Shown: positions 7,351-15,718, counted from the stretch's first letter. The stretch: 64,000 nt of DNA from Pusillimonas sp044464525 (GCF_044464525.1 NZ_JBIQLE010000016.1:1-64000); one strand, 5' to 3'. Notes: generated from the sequence alone by a model not told the origin. Numbers and translations are program-made.

Positions 7351-8619
7351 TCAGTCCGGTTGAGGCAACGGAAGCTTCGCCATTTCTTCCTGGGTGTACA
7401 AGGAAAGCAAGCCAATCCGCTCAAGACATATTTCAGCCGTGAACGGCAACATGAGCGAACCGCAGCGGCTGTCTCGGTAATAGCGCTCCAAGGGCAAACT
7501 GCGCAGCATGCTCTGCCCACCACAGGTACGTATGGCAAGCTGGCTGATTTTCGCGCTATTCTCCATCACGGTGTATTGCGCTACGTACATACGTATCAAT
7601 TCCTCTCTGGAGGGTTTTGGCTTCGCCTCAGAGATAACGCGCAGATATGTTGCCCAGGTCTGTTCCAACATGATGGACATTTCTGCTACAGCCATGCGCT
7701 TGGTCGGGTAGTGGCGCCGCTTCACCGGAGGCATGCCTTCTACCTCGCCCTTGAGATAGCTCACCGTAAAGTCGAACGCGGCCTGTGCAATACCCATATA
7801 AGCCGGGGTAATCGTAATGAAGGAGTGAGGCCAAGCCGAGCGGGTCGTGAAATAAGTACCTCGTGGCATGATTTGCTCGCCGTCTGGTACGAAAACGTCT
7901 TTCAAAATGACAGTGCGTGACACTGTGGGGCGCATGCCCAGTGGGTCCCAGTCCCCCACAATGCTCAAGCCTTCAGAGTGAGTCGAGACCGCCAATAACA
8001 ACGTGTCTTCGAAACGTGGCGGGCCCTCGTTTTTTTCGGTGCATACCACTCCATGGTAGTCCGCTGCAGTAGACAATGAGGCGAACACTTTCTTGCCATT
8101 AACGATCCATCCCCCGTCCACCCGCGCAGCCGAGGTGGCATAAGGCCGGGTCGTCCAATCTTGACCAGTCTCGGAGAAGGGCTGCGAGTATATTTTCCCT
8201 TCGTTCAAGATGCGATCGAAATGATGTTCACATAAGCGATGTTGCTCTGCGCGCTCTGCTTGATTCATGGGTACGCTTTCTCCCAGTATTCCGGGATAGA
8301 TCGTGGACGACGTATGCATATTGAACGTCAAAGCTGTCGGGCCGCACCACCGTCCCAATTCTGCCGCAACCAGCATATACGTCTGAAAGGACGCACCCAT
8401 CCCACCGTATTCCTTTGGGATGCATAAACCTAGAAAGCCCGTCTCACGAAAATCTTGGTAGTTTTCGGTCGGGAAGGAAGCATCCCTGTCGTATTGGGCA
8501 GCGCGCGCTTGAAACCGATTCTGGCCTAGATCTCTCATCTGTTCGATGAGAGCTTGCTGCTCGGGAGTAAGGTCAAGGCTCATTTCGGGAGCGGCGCGGT
8601 ATGGCGCTTCAGGTTTCAT
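7351..8619 (-). CDS. Acyl-CoA dehydrogenase-fold flavoprotein, probable two-component monooxygenase
   Basis: A 422-residue protein of the acyl-CoA dehydrogenase superfamily. An N-terminal helical domain (TENYQDFRETGFLGLCIPKEYGG), a middle beta domain (GGWIVNGKKVFASLS, SIVGDWDPLGMRPT) and a C-terminal helical domain ending YYRDSRCGSLMLPFTAEIC are visible. The position that holds the catalytic Glu of medium-chain dehydrogenases (EGT in YRDxxxxxIxEGT) is Pro392 here. This argues against CoA-ester dehydrogenation and for a group D flavin monooxygenase such as HsaA or DszC. Reduced flavin could come from the fused reductase downstream. I chose ATG 8619 over 8661; it overlaps the dioxygenase gene by 11 bases. 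It is clearly paralogous to the protein at 49478-50758. Confidence 0.87.
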   Translation of the reverse strand: MKPEAPYRAAPEMSLDLTPEQQALIEQMRDLGQNRFQARAAQYDRDASFPTENYQDFRETGFLGLCIPKEYGGMGASFQTYMLVAAELGRWCGPTALTFNMHTSSTIYPGILGESVPMNQAERAEQHRLCEHHFDRILNEGKIYSQPFSETGQDWTTRPYATSAARVDGGWIVNGKKVFASLSTAADYHGVVCTEKNEGPPRFEDTLLLAVSTHSEGLSIVGDWDPLGMRPTVSRTVILKDVFVPDGEQIMPRGTYFTTRSAWPHSFITITPAYMGIAQAAFDFTVSYLKGEVEGMPPVKRRHYPTKRMAVAEMSIMLEQTWATYLRVISEAKPKPSREELIRMYVAQYTVMENSAKISQLAIRTCGGQSMLRSLPLERYYRDSRCGSLMLPFTAEICLERIGLLSLYTQEEMAKLPLPQPD

Positions 8620-9673
8620 CGTGTCTCCATTCAGTTTTAGGATGTAGATGGCCATCCACAACTACAGGGTTGCCATCCAGATAGATAGAGCATCCGCGCA
8701 TCGGAATGTCGAAATGCCCTTTTGTGTGTCGTCCGGCGTGCTCATTGGCGCCGGTCGAGAAAAGAAAATTTCCGGAAAATACGCGTAGTTCCGTTCCGTT
8801 AATATTGGCTCGGTCATACATAGCCAGAGACTCCCATCTTGCCGCGGGATTGAGCCCCCAACCGACGTGGGAAACGGCGTAGGCGTCACGTTCCTGCCAT
8901 GCTGCCAGATAGCTACGCATGAGCTCGGCGTCGAGGTTCTCGCCTTGTATGTCCACCACGTAGTCGTTCTCCAGCGTGAGATGAACCGGCTGCTCGATAT
9001 AACGCTTGAACGTGAGGTTGGCGTCGCCCGGTGCCAATACGATCTGTCCAGAAACGGACCTCGCACGCGGGAAACACGCAACAAGGCCGCCAGGCCAGTG
9101 AGCTCGTGTGCCTGGCTCCGTGCAGTAACCCCAGTTTCCTCCGACCACCGCCTCAGCCAGATCGACGCGCAACTTTGTACCGTGGCGCGACTCCACCACC
9201 ATGGTGTTGGCTGCCGTAAGCTGTTTACGTGCAGATAACACAGCGTCTTTCAGAGAAGGCCCCAGAGCAATACGCTCCAGCACATCTGGGTGCTCGTTGC
9301 TGATCATCAACATACGCGCGCCGCTTGCCAGCGCTTCGCTCAGCTCTGAAGAGTGGAGGAGCCCCTCGACCGATCCATCAATGATGACTTCCGCGCCTGA
9401 AATCGCACGGACAGCCAATTGATTGTCTTTAAGGGCAATTGATGATCCGGTGGAGCGTACAGGGATGACCTCGCCCTGTGGCGGTGACGGAACCCGGATG
9501 CTCACCCAGCGAGCTCCAAGCCTGTCCAGCGCCAACTCGCATAGCTCTATATTCAAGCGTCGTGATTCAGTTTCTGATAACAAGGCGACGCGCGTACCGC
9601 GCGAAATGCCACAGCGCCCAAGCGCCTGAGCAAAGCCGTCTATCCATTTTCCTTGCGGCACCTCGCAGAGCAT
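8609..9673 (-). CDS. NicX-like ring-cleavage dioxygenase (2,5-dihydroxypyridine dioxygenase family)
   Basis: A 354-residue protein resembling 2,5-dihydroxypyridine 5,6-dioxygenase NicX, a non-heme Fe(II) extradiol-type enzyme of the M29-peptidase-like fold. The three ligands known from NicX (His265, His318, Asp320) have counterparts: His269 in SHVGWG, and His320/Asp322 in GHFDIPM. Other shared blocks are HWPGG, LTLENDYV and SGNFLFSTGAN. The family cuts a dihydroxypyridine between C5 and C6 to give N-formylmaleamate. ATG 9673 follows a strong GGAGGGAG. It is the first gene of the leftward operon and is probably controlled by the adjacent TetR. The actual substrate may be a different N-heterocycle. 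Confidence 0.85.
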   Translation of the reverse strand: MLCEVPQGKWIDGFAQALGRCGISRGTRVALLSETESRRLNIELCELALDRLGARWVSIRVPSPPQGEVIPVRSTGSSIALKDNQLAVRAISGAEVIIDGSVEGLLHSSELSEALASGARMLMISNEHPDVLERIALGPSLKDAVLSARKQLTAANTMVVESRHGTKLRVDLAEAVVGGNWGYCTEPGTRAHWPGGLVACFPRARSVSGQIVLAPGDANLTFKRYIEQPVHLTLENDYVVDIQGENLDAELMRSYLAAWQERDAYAVSHVGWGLNPAARWESLAMYDRANINGTELRVFSGNFLFSTGANEHAGRHTKGHFDIPMRGCSIYLDGNPVVVDGHLHPKTEWRHDET

Positions 9674-9690
9674 GCTCCCTCCATATATTT

Positions 9691-9705
9691 ACTAAACGGT
9701 ATAGT
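9691..9705. promoter_or_regulatory. Candidate TetR operator, copy 1 (upstream of dioxygenase operon)
   Basis: ACTAAACGGTATAGT is an imperfect palindrome (six of seven half-site pairs match) placed 18-32 bases upstream of the ATG at 9673. An almost identical copy lies at 9792-9806. Its position would let a bound repressor block transcription of the leftward catabolic operon. Confidence 0.6.
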
Positions 9706-9783
9706 TATATTAAGGACAGACGGCTTGCTGGAACATTAGGCAAAACCCTTATATTTTAATAACTTAAGAACTCGATCATTACC

Positions 9784-9812
9784 TTGACATTACTAAACTG
9801 TATAGTTATAGT
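9784..9812 (+). promoter_or_regulatory. Promoter of the tetR-SDR-ABC operon
   Basis: TTGACA at 9784-9789 and TATAGT at 9807-9812 are separated by exactly 17 bases. The predicted start site is near 9819, about 30 bases before the TetR ATG. The spacer is almost entirely the second operator copy. Confidence 0.7.
9792..9806. promoter_or_regulatory. Candidate TetR operator, copy 2 (between -35 and -10)
   Basis: ACTAAACTGTATAGT differs from copy 1 by one base and fills the spacer between the -35 and -10 boxes. A repressor bound here would exclude RNA polymerase, the classical arrangement for TetR autoregulation. Confidence 0.65.
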
Positions 9813-9849
9813 TTCTTGCGTTCCAATTATAAATATTCGGAGAACATGC

Positions 9850-10542
9850 ATGACCAACTCCGCGAGTTCCAGAGCATTCGCCCCAAGTGACAACTCAGTG
9901 CGCCCCAAGATCGACGGCCGGAAACGCCGTAGTAACGAAAAACGCATTGCTGTACTTCAGGCCGCAGCAGAAGTATTTAAAGAAGAGGGGTTTGTAGGCG
10001 CGAGCATGGACGTCATTGCCGCACGGGCCGAGGTGTCAAAACCGACTGTGTATCGCTACTTCGACACCAAAGAACAGCTTTTCGACGCCATTTTGGATGA
10101 TGTCGCAAACCGTGTATTGGTTGCCGCACCGGATGCCTCCGATTCTGAGTCGGTACACATAGACTTATGCGCTTTGGCCAAACACGCCGCCGCAGTCATT
10201 CTTTCTGAAAACCTAATTGCACTTCAACGTTTGGCAATAGCAGAGTTCACGCGCTTTCCGTCTCTGACCAAGCGCTTTTACGAGCATGGCCCTAAGAAAG
10301 TCATAGCGGGATTCAAATCCGTCATCGCGGCTCAGGCGAGGCAAGGCCTATTAGAAATCGACAACCTGGACGTGGCGACCAGCCGATTCTGGGGGCTGAC
10401 CCTGGGCATGCCGCATCGCACGAAACTGATCGATCCCAATTGGAATATGAGCGAGGACGAAGTCGAACACTGGATCGATGAAGGCGTCGCGGCTTTTATT
10501 CGACTGTATTCGCGCGACCGAAACTCCGAGATAGAGAACTGA
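9850..10542 (+). CDS. TetR/AcrR-family regulator, probable repressor of region A
   Basis: A 230-residue TetR-family protein. After a polar N-terminal extension of about 30 residues comes the DNA-binding domain: RIAVLQAAAEVFKEEGFVGASM, then the recognition helix region AEVSKPTVYRYFDTKEQLF. A C-terminal ligand-binding domain of about 140 helical residues follows. ATG 9850 follows GGAGA; the open frame begins earlier at 9784 inside the promoter and is not used. Divergent to the NicX-like operon and first in an operon with an SDR and an ABC importer, it likely represses both directions through the paired operators until a pathway compound binds. Confidence 0.87.
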   Translation: MTNSASSRAFAPSDNSVRPKIDGRKRRSNEKRIAVLQAAAEVFKEEGFVGASMDVIAARAEVSKPTVYRYFDTKEQLFDAILDDVANRVLVAAPDASDSESVHIDLCALAKHAAAVILSENLIALQRLAIAEFTRFPSLTKRFYEHGPKKVIAGFKSVIAAQARQGLLEIDNLDVATSRFWGLTLGMPHRTKLIDPNWNMSEDEVEHWIDEGVAAFIRLYSRDRNSEIEN

Positions 10543-10607
10543 ACTCTCAACATCAATAAGCGAGAACGGCAGTACACATTATTTTGATTACATGGAGACA
10601 ATCACCA

Positions 10608-11378
10608 ATGAGCGGTTCATTGCAAGGCAGAGTGGTATGGATTACCGGAGGAGCCAGCGGGATCGGCTTGGGCACAGCCCAAGTACTGTCTGAAGCCGGT
10701 GCAACAGTAGTCCTTAGTGGACGGACACCGGAACGGCTTCAGGAGGCGGCCAACAGCATCACAAGTGCTGGCGGGCGCTGTCATGCAGTTCCACTGGATG
10801 TTTCGGACGCCAATGCTGTGGCGGCTGCCGTCCAGCAAATAGAGGAGTCCGTAGGGGCGATTAATGTTCTAGTGAATAATGCAGGCTCGAACATCCCGCG
10901 ACGATATCTCAATGAGGTATCCATGGCGGACTGGGCAAAAATGATTGAGATAAACCTTAATGGAACTCTATATTGCGCCCACGCTGTCCTACCATCCATG
11001 CGAAAGCGCCGAGATGGCCTGATTGTAAATATCGCCTCTTGGGGTGGCAAGAATGTCGTGCGGGCTGCCGGTAGCGCTTACACGGCAGCCAAGCATGCGG
11101 TCGTCGCCCTCACAGAATCGATCAATATAGAAGAGTGCGTCAACAATATCAGAGCCTGCGCCCTCTGCCCTGCCGAAGTATCCACTCCATTTCTTGATCA
11201 GCGCCCTGTGCCTCCTACCGAAGAGGAGCGACAGCGTTTTCTCCAGCCGCGCGACATCGGACGATTAATCCTTATGTTGTCTGAGCTTCCTACAAGTACG
11301 TGCGTCAACGAACTGGTCGTATCCCCCACGCTTAATCCTTTGTACGTGGCGCAGCACCGAACCCCGGCCTTGAGCTAA
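10608..11378 (+). CDS. Short-chain dehydrogenase/reductase
   Basis: A 256-residue classical SDR. It shows the NAD(P)-binding GGASGIGLG near the N-terminus, LDVSDAN, NNAGSN, a catalytic Ser in NIASWGG and the YTAAK (YxxxK) active-site pair. Classical SDRs of this length oxidise alcohols or reduce ketones. ATG 10608 follows GGAGA at 10594-10598. It lies between the TetR gene and the ABC importer genes in a rightward operon, which suggests oxidation or reduction of the imported compound or an intermediate. The substrate is unknown. Confidence 0.88.
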   Translation: MSGSLQGRVVWITGGASGIGLGTAQVLSEAGATVVLSGRTPERLQEAANSITSAGGRCHAVPLDVSDANAVAAAVQQIEESVGAINVLVNNAGSNIPRRYLNEVSMADWAKMIEINLNGTLYCAHAVLPSMRKRRDGLIVNIASWGGKNVVRAAGSAYTAAKHAVVALTESINIEECVNNIRACALCPAEVSTPFLDQRPVPPTEEERQRFLQPRDIGRLILMLSELPTSTCVNELVVSPTLNPLYVAQHRTPALS

Positions 11379-11443
11379 ATAAAATCATACCGAGTTGAAA
11401 ATTATTAAATAAAGCAAATCAATTTCGCGAATGGAGGATGACA

Positions 11444-12463
11444 ATGAAACCCCTAATGCTTCTGAAATACTTCTCGGCCTCTGCCCTGATCCTCATGTCG
11501 GGCCTGTCGCATGCTGCCGACAAGATGCCGGTAGTGCGCATTAACGACTTTCCAGGCGTGGGCAACCCCATGGCACGCGTTCTGGTAGACGAGAAAATCT
11601 GCGAGAGCCATGGTCTCACGTGCACCTTGCAAACCATACCATCCGCGTCGTTGGCTATTCAGGCTCTGGTTGGAGGCAGTATCGATGTTGCGTCCGCCGG
11701 CGCCGACAGCGGGTTGCTGGCCGCCGCACGAGGCATGAACTTGAAAGTGCTTGGCAATGCCTTGGCAGACACCAATTTCTTCCTGGCGACCGGCAAGCAT
11801 GTTAACGCCGATATCAGCGATGCAGATTATCCAGCCGTCATGCACCAGTTGAAAGGCAGGAAGATAGGCGTAGCTGCCCGAGGCAGCGCCGCAGAGTACC
11901 AATTTGCAGCACTAGCACGCGGCGCCGGCATGTCCACGGATGACTTCACTATGGTTGCGGTCGGCGGACCCGATACTGCCTATTCCGCCTTGCAACACAA
12001 GCAGGTGGATGCCTTGCTGGCTTTCGAGCCAGTAGCAGCCTTTTGTACCGTACTCGATACTTGCGACATCGCTGTAGACATGCGCAAAGGCCAAGGGCCC
12101 GAGGAGCTGATCGACTTGAACGGCGCAGCAGCACCTAACTTCATCCGAGCCGAATATGCCGAAAAGAACCCGAAGATAGTCGCCGCTCTGGAAGCCGCAT
12201 TCAAAGATGCGGAAAAATACTACACCGACCCAGAGAAGTGGAATACGGTCGTAAACATTGCTAAACAAAGGTTCCCGATCAACAACCCCCAGGCTGACGA
12301 AATCATCGAAACTGCGCTGCGCAATACACAAGGGGCGGTCAGGTTTACGCTGGATCCACAAGCCCTGCAGCAGATGGCGGACTTCCTGTATCGCACAAAG
12401 CAGATCAAGTCTCCTTTCGATACACGCACTTTGCTTCTTTCCGACCCAACGCAACCGCGATAA
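11444..12463 (+). CDS. ABC importer substrate-binding protein (NMT1/SsuA-like)
   Basis: A 339-residue periplasmic binding protein with a type I signal peptide (about residues 1-24, ending SGLSHAA). Features of the nitrate/sulfonate/taurine-type family include NPMARVLVDEKI near the mature N-terminus, LAIQALVGGSIDVAS, LKGRKIGVAARGSA and the C-terminal helical lobe with YYTDPEKW. The second ATG at 11444 was chosen because GGAGG (11433-11437) abuts the first ATG at 11438 but is well spaced from 11444. Together with the next two genes it makes a complete importer. Linkage to region A suggests it carries the pathway substrate. Confidence 0.87.
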   Translation: MKPLMLLKYFSASALILMSGLSHAADKMPVVRINDFPGVGNPMARVLVDEKICESHGLTCTLQTIPSASLAIQALVGGSIDVASAGADSGLLAAARGMNLKVLGNALADTNFFLATGKHVNADISDADYPAVMHQLKGRKIGVAARGSAAEYQFAALARGAGMSTDDFTMVAVGGPDTAYSALQHKQVDALLAFEPVAAFCTVLDTCDIAVDMRKGQGPEELIDLNGAAAPNFIRAEYAEKNPKIVAALEAAFKDAEKYYTDPEKWNTVVNIAKQRFPINNPQADEIIETALRNTQGAVRFTLDPQALQQMADFLYRTKQIKSPFDTRTLLLSDPTQPR

Positions 12464-12473
12464 AGGACACGCC

Positions 12474-13226
12474 ATGACTACAGCCGTAGACATACGTTCC
12501 GTCACTGTAAAGTTTGCAAACGACGTAACGGCGCTGTCGAATGTAAATATCAACATTCCGCATGGCCAGTTCGTTTCGATCGTTGGGCCTAGTGGGTGCG
12601 GAAAGACAACTCTTTTGAATCTGGTTGCAGGCCTATTCGACGAGCCTCACTCCGGCGACGTGTCTATTCTTGGTGACTCGCCCAAAATAAGCAACCCCAA
12701 TGTGGCATACATGTTTGCGCGTGACTGCCTGCTACCCTGGCGCACCGCGCTCGGCAACGCCAGCTATGGCATGGAACTGCGCGGCATCGATAAAGAGACG
12801 ACGCAATCAAAAGCCATGAGCATCTTAGCTTCGGTAGGCTTGCGAGGCTTCGAAGAATCGCTTCCTAAGGCACTGTCCCATGGCATGCGGCAGCGAGTCG
12901 CCTTGGCCAGGACCTTTGCTCTTGATTCGCCCATACTTCTCATGGATGAGCCATTCGGCGCCTTGGATGCACAAACCAAGATCGTCTTGGCAGACGTGTT
13001 GATGTCGCTTTGGCAGAAAGAGCGCCGAACAGTGCTATTCATAACTCATGATCTGGCCGAGGCCATTGCGCTTTCCGACCGTGTCATAGTGATGAGCGCT
13101 CGACCGGGACGTATCGTCAAGGATGTGACCGTGGACCTATCCCGCCCCAGATCAAGCCGCGCACTACAAAATGAGCCTCGTTTCCATGAGCTTTACACGG
13201 AACTTTGGAACTCCCTCGAACTATGA
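12474..13226 (+). CDS. ABC importer ATPase (SsuB/TauB-like) with atypical motifs
   Basis: A 250-residue ATP-binding subunit. Walker A is GPSGCGKTT (38-46), Walker B ILLMDE (154-159) and the switch His is His192 in FITHD. Two usually conserved positions differ: the Q-loop Gln, normally in VFQ, is Ala82 (MFARDCLLPW), and the signature LSGG reads LSHG (134-137). The start is ATG 12474, 10 bases after the binding-protein stop; an upstream open frame is ignored. The stop overlaps the permease start as ATGA. It powers import with the flanking subunits. The motif changes may be typical of a subfamily rather than inactivating. Confidence 0.9.
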   Translation: MTTAVDIRSVTVKFANDVTALSNVNINIPHGQFVSIVGPSGCGKTTLLNLVAGLFDEPHSGDVSILGDSPKISNPNVAYMFARDCLLPWRTALGNASYGMELRGIDKETTQSKAMSILASVGLRGFEESLPKALSHGMRQRVALARTFALDSPILLMDEPFGALDAQTKIVLADVLMSLWQKERRTVLFITHDLAEAIALSDRVIVMSARPGRIVKDVTVDLSRPRSSRALQNEPRFHELYTELWNSLEL

Positions 13227-14017
13227 CTCAAATAACACAAACCCTACCTCGCAAACTTTCATTGCGGCTTCCACTGAGCGCGCTTAAGGCTCATATCATT
13301 TTCCTGACCGCTGTACTCGGACTGTGGGAGTGGGGGGCGACACAGGGCTGGATTGACAGGGCTTTGTTCGGTTCGCCATTGGGAATCGCCCACTTTTTGT
13401 GGGACGGCTTCTTTGTTTCAGCACGCATCTGGAAGGACCTCGGCTGGACAGCGGCGGCCACGGCCATCGCTTTCATTCTTGGAAGCGCCGCAGCGCTGTT
13501 CATAGGGCTGATATTTGTGACCCTTCCCCGTTTTGAAAAATTTATAAGTCCCTACCTTTCCGCATTTAACGCGATGCCGCGAATTGCCCTGGCGCCTCTA
13601 TTTCTATTATGGTTCGGCCTTGGAATCGGGTCAAAGATCGCCGTCGGTTTCAGCCTTACTTTTTTCATTGTTCTATCCAGCACCACCGCTGGAGTGCGAG
13701 GCGTAGCCACTGACTGGGTCACGTTATCGCGGACCCTCGGGGCATCTCCAGCCAGAATTTTTTGTTCCGTGACGCTACCAAGCGCAATACCCGTGATATT
13801 CTCCGGACTGCGCCTCGGACTGATCTATGCCTTGTTAGGAGTGGTTGGGTGTGAAATTATCGCCTCCGAACACGGCCTGGGCCAACAAGTGTCTTATCTA
13901 GGGTCGACGTTCAACATGGATGGCGTATTGGGGCTTCTGCTCGTCCTGGCACTGCTGGGATTAGGCGTCACAGCATTCATGGACGCGCTTGAGAAACGCC
14001 TGCTCAGTTGGCAATAA
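13223..14017 (+). CDS. ABC importer permease (SsuC/TauC-like)
   Basis: A 264-residue inner-membrane permease with about six hydrophobic segments. It carries a cytoplasmic EAA-type coupling loop (TLGASPARIFCSVTLP) that docks on the ATPase. The AFNAMPRIALAPLFLLWFGLG block is typical of nitrate/sulfonate/taurine-type permeases. ATG 13223 overlaps the ATPase stop (ATGA); the open frame beginning at 13205 is upstream read-through. It is the last gene of the tetR-SDR-ABC operon. The imported substrate is not evident from sequence. Confidence 0.88.
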   Translation: MTQITQTLPRKLSLRLPLSALKAHIIFLTAVLGLWEWGATQGWIDRALFGSPLGIAHFLWDGFFVSARIWKDLGWTAAATAIAFILGSAAALFIGLIFVTLPRFEKFISPYLSAFNAMPRIALAPLFLLWFGLGIGSKIAVGFSLTFFIVLSSTTAGVRGVATDWVTLSRTLGASPARIFCSVTLPSAIPVIFSGLRLGLIYALLGVVGCEIIASEHGLGQQVSYLGSTFNMDGVLGLLLVLALLGLGVTAFMDALEKRLLSWQ

Positions 14018-14312
14018 CGCGTTTCATACATTGTCCAAAAAGAGTCGTGGAAAGTCTTCAGACCATACCTCTGCGGTAGCTAGGCCATCGCCCACATTTC
14101 GCTCCCATCCAAAGAATAAAATCTCTATACTACCGCCGCCTTGGGACGCGTGACCCATGCGATTCGGGCAATTACGAAACTCTATTCTGAACTTTCTTTG
14201 AAGGCGGCGGTCGGAAGAAATTGCGCCCGATCGACTTTGTCGCGGGTTGCATTCACCATCGAGGCCGCCCAGCGGCCTCGTGCTGTAGGTAACCGCCACG
14301 TTGAAGGACAGC
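14018..14312. other. Intergenic region with one strong hairpin
   Basis: About 295 bases follow the ABC operon. The only structure seen is a perfect 8-bp stem with a 3-base loop (GAGGCCGC at 14261-14268, GCGGCCTC at 14272-14279), about 35 bases upstream of the permease start. No U-run follows, so it is not a typical terminator. Open frames in this stretch overlap the next gene on the wrong strand or frame and look like shadows. Confidence 0.4.
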
Positions 14313-15650
14313 ATGACCACTCGCGTCACATCCCAGCCGCAGGCCCAATTATCAGTTTTCGACGCAGTCACGATCATGGTGGGTTTGGTCGTCGGCATAG
14401 GCATATTCCGGGCGCCTTCCATCGTGGCGGGCAGCGTCGACACCGAATGGATGTTCATCGCGGTCTGGGTGGTTGGGGGGCTGGTGACGCTGATTGGCGC
14501 GCTTTGCTACGCTGAGCTTTCCGCAGCTCATCCCCACGCCGGCGGCGAATACCACTTTCTTTCCCGGGCCTATGGCAGATCAACGGCCCTGATGTTCGGC
14601 TGGGCCCGCTGTACCGTCATTCAAACCGGCGCCATCGCCGCCGTGGCGTTCATACTGGGCGATTACCTCACGCAAGTCGTCCCCTTGGGCCCGCACAGTT
14701 CGGCGTTGTATGCGGCCAGTGCTGTCATATTGTTCACCGGGGTCAACGTCATCGGCACCACGCAGGGCAAAAACCTGCAGGTAGTTGTCACCTTCATCGA
14801 AATTGCGGCCATCGCCGCCATCATCCTCTTCGGCTTGCTGGGCTCGCCTGGCGAAGCCGGGCCGCCGCCTGCTCATCCCCCCACCGAAACCGCGGCGCTC
14901 GGCATGGCCATGATTTTTGTCCTGCTCACCTACGGCGGCTGGAACGAGGCGGCGTATCTAACCGGCGAACTGCACGACGCACCACGCAACATCGTCAAGG
15001 TACTGTGCCTGGGCACGCTGATTCTGGTCGTTCTCTATACACTGGCCAACCTGGCCATGTTGAAGATACTGGGGCTAGAAGGCCTGCAAGGCTCGGATGC
15101 CGTGGCGGCGGACATGATGCGGGTGGTGGCGGGCCCCCCCGGCGAGATCATCGTAACCCTGGCGATTGTTGTGGCGGCCGTCTCTACCCTGAACGCCACA
15201 ATTTTTACCGGTGCGCGTGTGTTCTATGCCTTGGGGCACGACCTGAAAGTCATGCGCTGGCTGGGCAAATGGGATGGCCGTGGCAAAGCACCCGTCAACG
15301 GGCAACTTGCGCAAGCTACGCTGGCGCTATGCCTGATAGGCATGGGAGCGGCCACGCCTGACGGCTTCAAGGCCATGGTCGACTACACGGCACCGGTCTT
15401 TTGGGGCTTTCTGCTGATGGTGGGGTTCGGGCTATTTGTTCTGCGTTGGCGTCATCCGGAACAAACCCTTCCGTTCCGCGTTCCGCTATATCCGCTGACA
15501 CCCGCCCTGTTTTGCCTGACCTGTCTATACATGCTCCATGCCAGCCTGCGCCACACCGGCGATTCGGCCTGGGTGGGGCTTGTCGTACTGCTTGTGGGCC
15601 TGCCCATACTTCTGCTCAAGCGAAAGGACGAAACCGTTCCGGCAGACTAG
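14313..15650 (+). CDS. APC-family amino acid permease
   Basis: A 445-residue transporter with about twelve hydrophobic segments. Near the N-terminus it carries the APC helix-1 pattern VGLVVGIGIFRAPS. Further on come LCYAELSAAHPHAGGEYHFL (helices 2-3) and LLTYGGWNEAAYLTGEL. This resembles the YhdG/CAT-type branch transporting amino acids or polyamines. ATG 14313 is preceded by AAGGA at 14304-14308; a TTG at 14301 starts the longer frame. It appears to be transcribed on its own. The substrate is not determined. Confidence 0.87.
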   Translation: MTTRVTSQPQAQLSVFDAVTIMVGLVVGIGIFRAPSIVAGSVDTEWMFIAVWVVGGLVTLIGALCYAELSAAHPHAGGEYHFLSRAYGRSTALMFGWARCTVIQTGAIAAVAFILGDYLTQVVPLGPHSSALYAASAVILFTGVNVIGTTQGKNLQVVVTFIEIAAIAAIILFGLLGSPGEAGPPPAHPPTETAALGMAMIFVLLTYGGWNEAAYLTGELHDAPRNIVKVLCLGTLILVVLYTLANLAMLKILGLEGLQGSDAVAADMMRVVAGPPGEIIVTLAIVVAAVSTLNATIFTGARVFYALGHDLKVMRWLGKWDGRGKAPVNGQLAQATLALCLIGMGAATPDGFKAMVDYTAPVFWGFLLMVGFGLFVLRWRHPEQTLPFRVPLYPLTPALFCLTCLYMLHASLRHTGDSAWVGLVVLLVGLPILLLKRKDETVPAD

Positions 15651-15718
15651 GCGGTAGAGCACAACAGGGCGCCGGGCGAATTTAAAATCTGAACCACACA
15701 CTTCCCTCAGGAGACTCT

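Noticed and set aside
7351..8619. Annotating the flavoprotein as an acyl-CoA dehydrogenase
   Set aside because: The catalytic Glu position is Pro, and it is partnered with flavin reductases in a ring-cleavage operon, so a monooxygenase role is more likely.
14141..14515. Open frame in the gap before the amino-acid permease
   Set aside because: It runs out of frame into the permease gene, lacks a ribosome-binding site and has no recognisable domain.
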